Assembly (NCBI RefSeq): GCF_007655135.1
Contig: NC_045133.1
Coordinates: 248,001 to 312,000 of the forward strand
DNA: 64,000 nucleotides
Origin: Punica granatum
Taxonomy: Eukaryota; Streptophyta; Magnoliopsida; Myrtales; Lythraceae
Reading direction: 5' to 3'
Position 1 is the first letter of the stretch; each line of letters starts with the position of its first letter. Under the pieces are notes generated by a model, which was not told where the DNA came from, did no database searches, and saw nothing but the letters and a program-made list of their open reading frames with translations. Positions 60,676 through 64,000 of the stretch are shown one piece after another. Both the position numbers and the translations under genes were made by a program.

Positions 60676-61578
60676 ATCATAAGTGTCTCATATAAAAAAT
60701 TAAACACAAATATCGCGCATGCTAAATAATGAAAACCCCACGTGATAATTATCTGAGATAATCGATTGTAAAGAGGGCTGGTGGGGGCTCGATGAGATTG
60801 TGCTCTGCTGCCGTGTGAAATGAAAAGGCGATTGAATGCACTTTAGTTCGGCAATTCAGCTTTGGCTCGAGAGGTTTCTTTTTTTAATAAAAAAATATCT
60901 TTAATATTTGATTGGTTGCGATTTGCGACCACGGGCTGGGCCATGAGTATGTGGATAGCATGACGATACATTTACTACTCAGCAAATAAAAAATAAAAAG
61001 ACAATAAGTTCAGGAGGAACGGCGCCGTCATATGAGTGGCAGCCATTGAAGCCGTATCGGTGTCAATCTGTCAATGTGTCATTGGGTCGTCTTGGGCTTG
61101 GGGTTCTTCTCTTTCAGTCAACTATACATATTCCATTCCCCCACCGCAAGGACGCGACAAAAAGGGGTTATTGTCACCATGGATGGATGGATAGATTAGG
61201 ACCGAGCATTTTGTGACAGGACATGATAATACGATATAAATATGGTACGAAATTAAACGAGTTCAAACTTGGTTAAATATGTTTTTGGTTTAAATGGATC
61301 GAACTCGCGTAATCTGTATAAATAATAGTATTTTAACGTGTTGAATCCGTATAAATAAAACTATGCCCATTTAATTAAATATGTTTTATCATACTACTGA
61401 ATCTATTAACTTATTTATCTATTTATGAGGATATTAGCTCTTCGGCTTCTGAAATTAGATCACATATGTTATGATATTTTCATTGGATAATTGGTGTGGT
61501 TTTGTTTAGTACTTTACTATGCTAATTTTGTATAATTACTAGTGTGTTTACAATTTTTTAGTTGCTTTTAATTTGTAA

Positions 61579-61806
61579 TCTCATCATGAAAAACTAGTTG
61601 TCCATGTGACGTTACAGATTCATCAAGTACTTATCATGGGCCCATTACGCTCCACACTAGGTGAACTACGGTGGACGGACTTCACATTGATTTTTTGGAA
61701 TTCGAACCAGCGACCTCTGGAACTTTCCTAAGCTTTGATACCATCTCGCCACGAAAAGTTAACTGTCCGTGTTAGGGCACAAATTCATCAAAGTACTCAT
61801 CTTGGG
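61579..61806 (-). mobile_element. tRNA-related SINE-like element, apparently a head-repeated dimer
   Basis: On the minus strand TGGCGAGATGGTATCAAAGC resembles box A. Then AGGTCGCTGGTTCGAATTCC contains a near-perfect box B (GGTTCGAATTCC, plus-strand 61698-61709). A 62-bp block with landmarks (C)ATCTC, GAAAA(A/G), TGTCC(A/G)TGT, and ATTCATCAA(A)GTACT recurs 163 bp apart (61579 and 61742), so a second partial copy follows. Confidence 0.5.
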
Positions 61807-62132
61807 ATTGTTTTTAATTGTAAATATTGCATGAATGGATTCATTTTAAGTATTCATGTTGTATCATGCAGGTATGTATACATGTACAAAATTAGACACA
61901 CTTAATTAAACGGTTGAGTGAGCATATCTGTGTCAACCCGAGATTAAATGGCCTGTGTCTAGATTTTTAGTTTTTACACGTTTAATAAACGTGTCGTGTT
62001 CGGGTTTAGGTTTATTTTACACGAATCCATTTAGATCCAACCCATACAGACACGTTACGATACAGATTATCAACCCTATTAATAGATAGGTAAAACAACA
62101 ACTCATCTCGTTGTAGACTTAATCATCATCAA

Positions 62133-62141
62133 TAATAATAA
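62133..62141. repeat. left 9-bp target-site duplication of the Pack-MULE
   Basis: TAATAATAA immediately left of the element; the identical nonamer follows its right end at 63373-63381. It is low-complexity, so a partial coincidence is possible. Confidence 0.7.
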
Positions 62142-63372
62142 TGGTAAATTGCACTGGTGGTCCAAAAGGTTTCATAAATGTTTCATGTTGGTCCAAAAAG
62201 TTTTTTTTGCTACTTGACGGTACAAAATGTTTCAAAACCGTTTCTTTATAGTACATTCCGTCAATTCATGATTGACGTCGTTAGAAAATACTGACGTGAT
62301 AAGAAACTTTTTAATAAAAAATATTTTTTAATTTTAATTAAAACTCCAAAGTTTTAAAAATTTCAAAATGACCTAAATTTTTTAAACTTTTTAAATTTTG
62401 CCCCAACCTTCTCTCTCCTTTCACTGTTCATCGTCTTCCTCATCCCCTCCATTGTTTCCAATCTTGAGAAAGAGCTCGATCGTCACCTTTCCAGCAGAGC
62501 TAGAACCTCTAGCTACTTCGATCTTGAAACTGTTTTTTATGAGTTTTCCATTTTCTCTATCTCTTTGTTTCCTTAATTTCCCGAAAACGGAGATGGCCAA
62601 TTCGCGGCTGAGCTTCCTCGGCCTCGTCCCCTTCAGCACGAGGAGGGCCAACGTCTACTACATAGTGGTGGTGGCCATCTGCTGCAACCTCTTCTACGTC
62701 GTCGGAATCTGGCAGCACTCCGGCACCGGCTCCGTCTCCGGCTCCGTCTCCGGCGGCCTCTCGCCCCTCTCTATCGTCTCCAAGACCCCATGCAACGTGT
62801 CCCATACTGCCACTGGCCTGGCCGGACCGCCCCGCTCGACTTCTTCCCTCGACACACATCGGACAACATCCTACCTCTGGCTATAGAGGAGGCTTTCGCG
62901 CGCGTGCCCCACTTCCCGCCCTGCCACCCTCGGCTCAGCGAGTAAACCCCCTGTGAGGACGTCGAACGATCGCTGAAGTTCGAGAGGGACAGGTTCGTCG
63001 GACACTATCATCGCTTCGCTGCTTTTGACAGATTCGGCGAGATGATGAACAGTGATGAACAGTTGAGGGGAGGAGGAAAACGATGAACAGTAGAGGGAGA
63101 GAGAAGGTTGAAGCAAAATTGAAAAAGTTCAAAACATTTAGATCGTTTTGAAATTTTAAAAACTTTGGAGTTTTAATTAAAATTAAAAAATATTTTTTAT
63201 TAAAAAGTTTCTTCCCACGTCAGCATTTTCTAACGGCGTCAATCATGAATTGACGGAATGTACTATCAAAAAACGATTTTGAAACATTTTGTACCGTCAA
63301 GTAGCAAAAAAAACTTTTTGGACCAACATGGAATATTTATGAAACCTTTTGGACCACCAGTGCAATTTACCA
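62142..63372. mobile_element. Pack-MULE (Mutator-like element) with a captured methyltransferase fragment
   Basis: A 1231-bp element with long terminal inverted repeats of about 310 bp (62142 to about 62452 and about 63055 to 63372). The left end reads TGGTAAATTGCACTGGTGGT and the right end is its exact complement. The arms share GACGGTACAAAATGTTTCAAAA, ACATTCCGTCAATTCATGAT and TTAATTAAAACTCCAAAG, judged by eye at over 90% identity. A 9-bp TAATAATAA duplication flanks both ends, which is the Mutator hallmark. The GC-rich interior (about 62590-63000) is host-gene derived; there is no transposase. It is thus a non-autonomous gene-capturing element. Confidence 0.88.
62594..62999 (+). pseudogene. 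captured 5' fragment of a PMT-type putative methyltransferase gene
   Basis: From ATG 62594 the frame reads MANSRLSFLGLVPF, then a membrane anchor (NVYYIVVVAICCNLFYVVG) and IWQHSGTG. This is the N-terminal type II Golgi anchor layout of plant DUF248/PMT methyltransferases, whose relatives act in pectin modification. The frame then shifts near 62830. In the next frame it continues PLDFFPRHTSDN, then AFARVPHFPPCHPRLSE, TAA in place of an expected Tyr, and TPCEDVERSLKFERDR, which is the PMT family CEDxxRSLKF block. The SAM-binding domain is not included. Sequence before the ATG looks like the donor gene's 5' UTR. Confidence 0.82.
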
Positions 63373-63381
63373 TAATAATAA

Positions 63382-64000
63382 ATCCATCCATCCATATATA
63401 TATATATATATATATATATAGTAAAATAAACCATACTAAATAATAAATGCTATATTATACTAAATAATAAATGCTATATTATACTAAAAATAAATATTAT
63501 AGTTAATAAAATATAAATTATTATATCAATACAACAAAGTTCTCATATTATATATACAACTATGTATTTAGACCCGTGTGTTGCACGGATTCAATAAACA
63601 AAAATTACAATAGAAAATTTCATTTATTTATAATACAACAAATTAAATTCAATAATATTTGTTAATGTGGATTTGAAAGCTACAAAAGTATACAACATAC
63701 AACATTTTCCTTATACTATATAAATTTTAATATACTATGAAAATACTTGATTTATTTAAGATTCTTCACCATTTTCACTTTTTACATAGTATTAATAAAT
63801 TATATTTACTTTAAAGATATTTTGTTTTTAAAGATATACCTATGATTATATTTTTGCTCTTAAAGATATATCATATGAATTCTTATGTATCATATGATGA
63901 TTATATGAATTATTATATTATAATAAGAAAGAATAGTTAACTCTAAAAGTGAATATTTTTTCCATATCTATTTATTAGTTATAATTACAGTAAATGTATA
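63382..64000. other. AT-rich right edge
   Basis: It contains an AT run (about 63395-63420), a 22-bp tandem pair (ATGCTATATTATACTAAATA, about 63448-63485), and the end of a Helitron from 63560. No gene. Confidence 0.55.
63560..64000 (-). mobile_element. Helitron 3' terminus, element running off the window
   Basis: On the minus strand the sequence ends with a hairpin CCGTG-CAACA-CACGG (plus-strand 63574-63588), then GTCTAAATACATAG and a flanking T (plus-strand A at 63559). This is the usual hairpin-plus-short-tail 3' end of a plant Helitron. The body extends to the right beyond the window, so size and 5' end are unknown. Confidence 0.55.

Larger units (their letters stand above)
58329..62132. 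other. AT-rich repeat territory between EXO70 and the Pack-MULE
   Basis: No gene is supported; the 131-codon frame at 59849-60244 is interspersed, non-conserved-looking sequence. The region contains two copies of a 200-bp direct repeat (58697 and 59199), AT and GTAC microsatellites near 58921 and 59732-59760, two SINE-like elements (60555-60675, 61579-61806), and general AT-rich DNA. Confidence 0.55.

Overview
This is a nuclear segment from a plant, most probably a eudicot. Every recognisable gene belongs to a plant family: NF-YC, EXO70, plant acetolactate synthase with a transit peptide, non-specific phospholipase C, CBSCBSPB, and a DnaJ/DUF3444 protein. Introns are short, AT-rich and GT-AG. 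The intergenic DNA is AT-rich and full of microsatellites and non-autonomous transposons. The genus cannot be named from sequence alone.

Layout. 1-2.9 kb holds degenerate repeats and an old SINE. 2.9-6.7 kb (+) is a 14-exon CBS/PB1 protein gene. 9.1-10.9 kb (+) is an NPC6-type phospholipase C. 11.6-13.3 kb (-) is Mediator subunit MED30, head-to-head with a plastid DUF1499 protein gene at 14.0-15.1 kb (+). 16.7-19.2 kb (+) is a nodulin-like major-facilitator gene broken by one in-frame TAA. 19.2-27 kb is gene-poor and carries Helitron structures. 27.0-29.3 kb (+) is an intact J-domain/DUF3444 gene, and a decayed 5' partial copy of it lies at 34.3-35.7 kb, with a Tourist-type MITE directly behind it. 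37.1-37.9 kb (+) is NF-YC, 40.9-41.3 kb (+) is SEC61 gamma, and 44.6-46.8 kb (+) is acetolactate synthase split by an intron. 48.0 kb (-) is tRNA-Leu(UAA). 49.2-50.4 kb (-) is a frameshifted ankyrin-repeat gene. 51.5-54.3 kb (-) is a six-exon SAP-domain protein gene, and 56.3-58.3 kb (-) is a single-exon EXO70. 58.3-64 kb is repeat territory, with a complete Pack-MULE at 62.1-63.4 kb and a Helitron end running off the right edge.

The genes are mostly unrelated housekeeping and regulatory genes (secretion and translocation, transcription, branched-chain amino-acid synthesis, lipid signalling), as expected of a plant chromosome arm. They do not form one pathway or operon. The items most worth checking are the intron inside acetolactate synthase next to the Pro197 codon, the Pack-MULE carrying the 5' part of a PMT-type methyltransferase gene, the single-base lesions in the transporter and ankyrin genes, and the Helitron group. 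I found no convincing wholly new system. Exon boundaries were placed by hand from splice signals, frame continuity and remembered family sequence patterns; no alignment was run.
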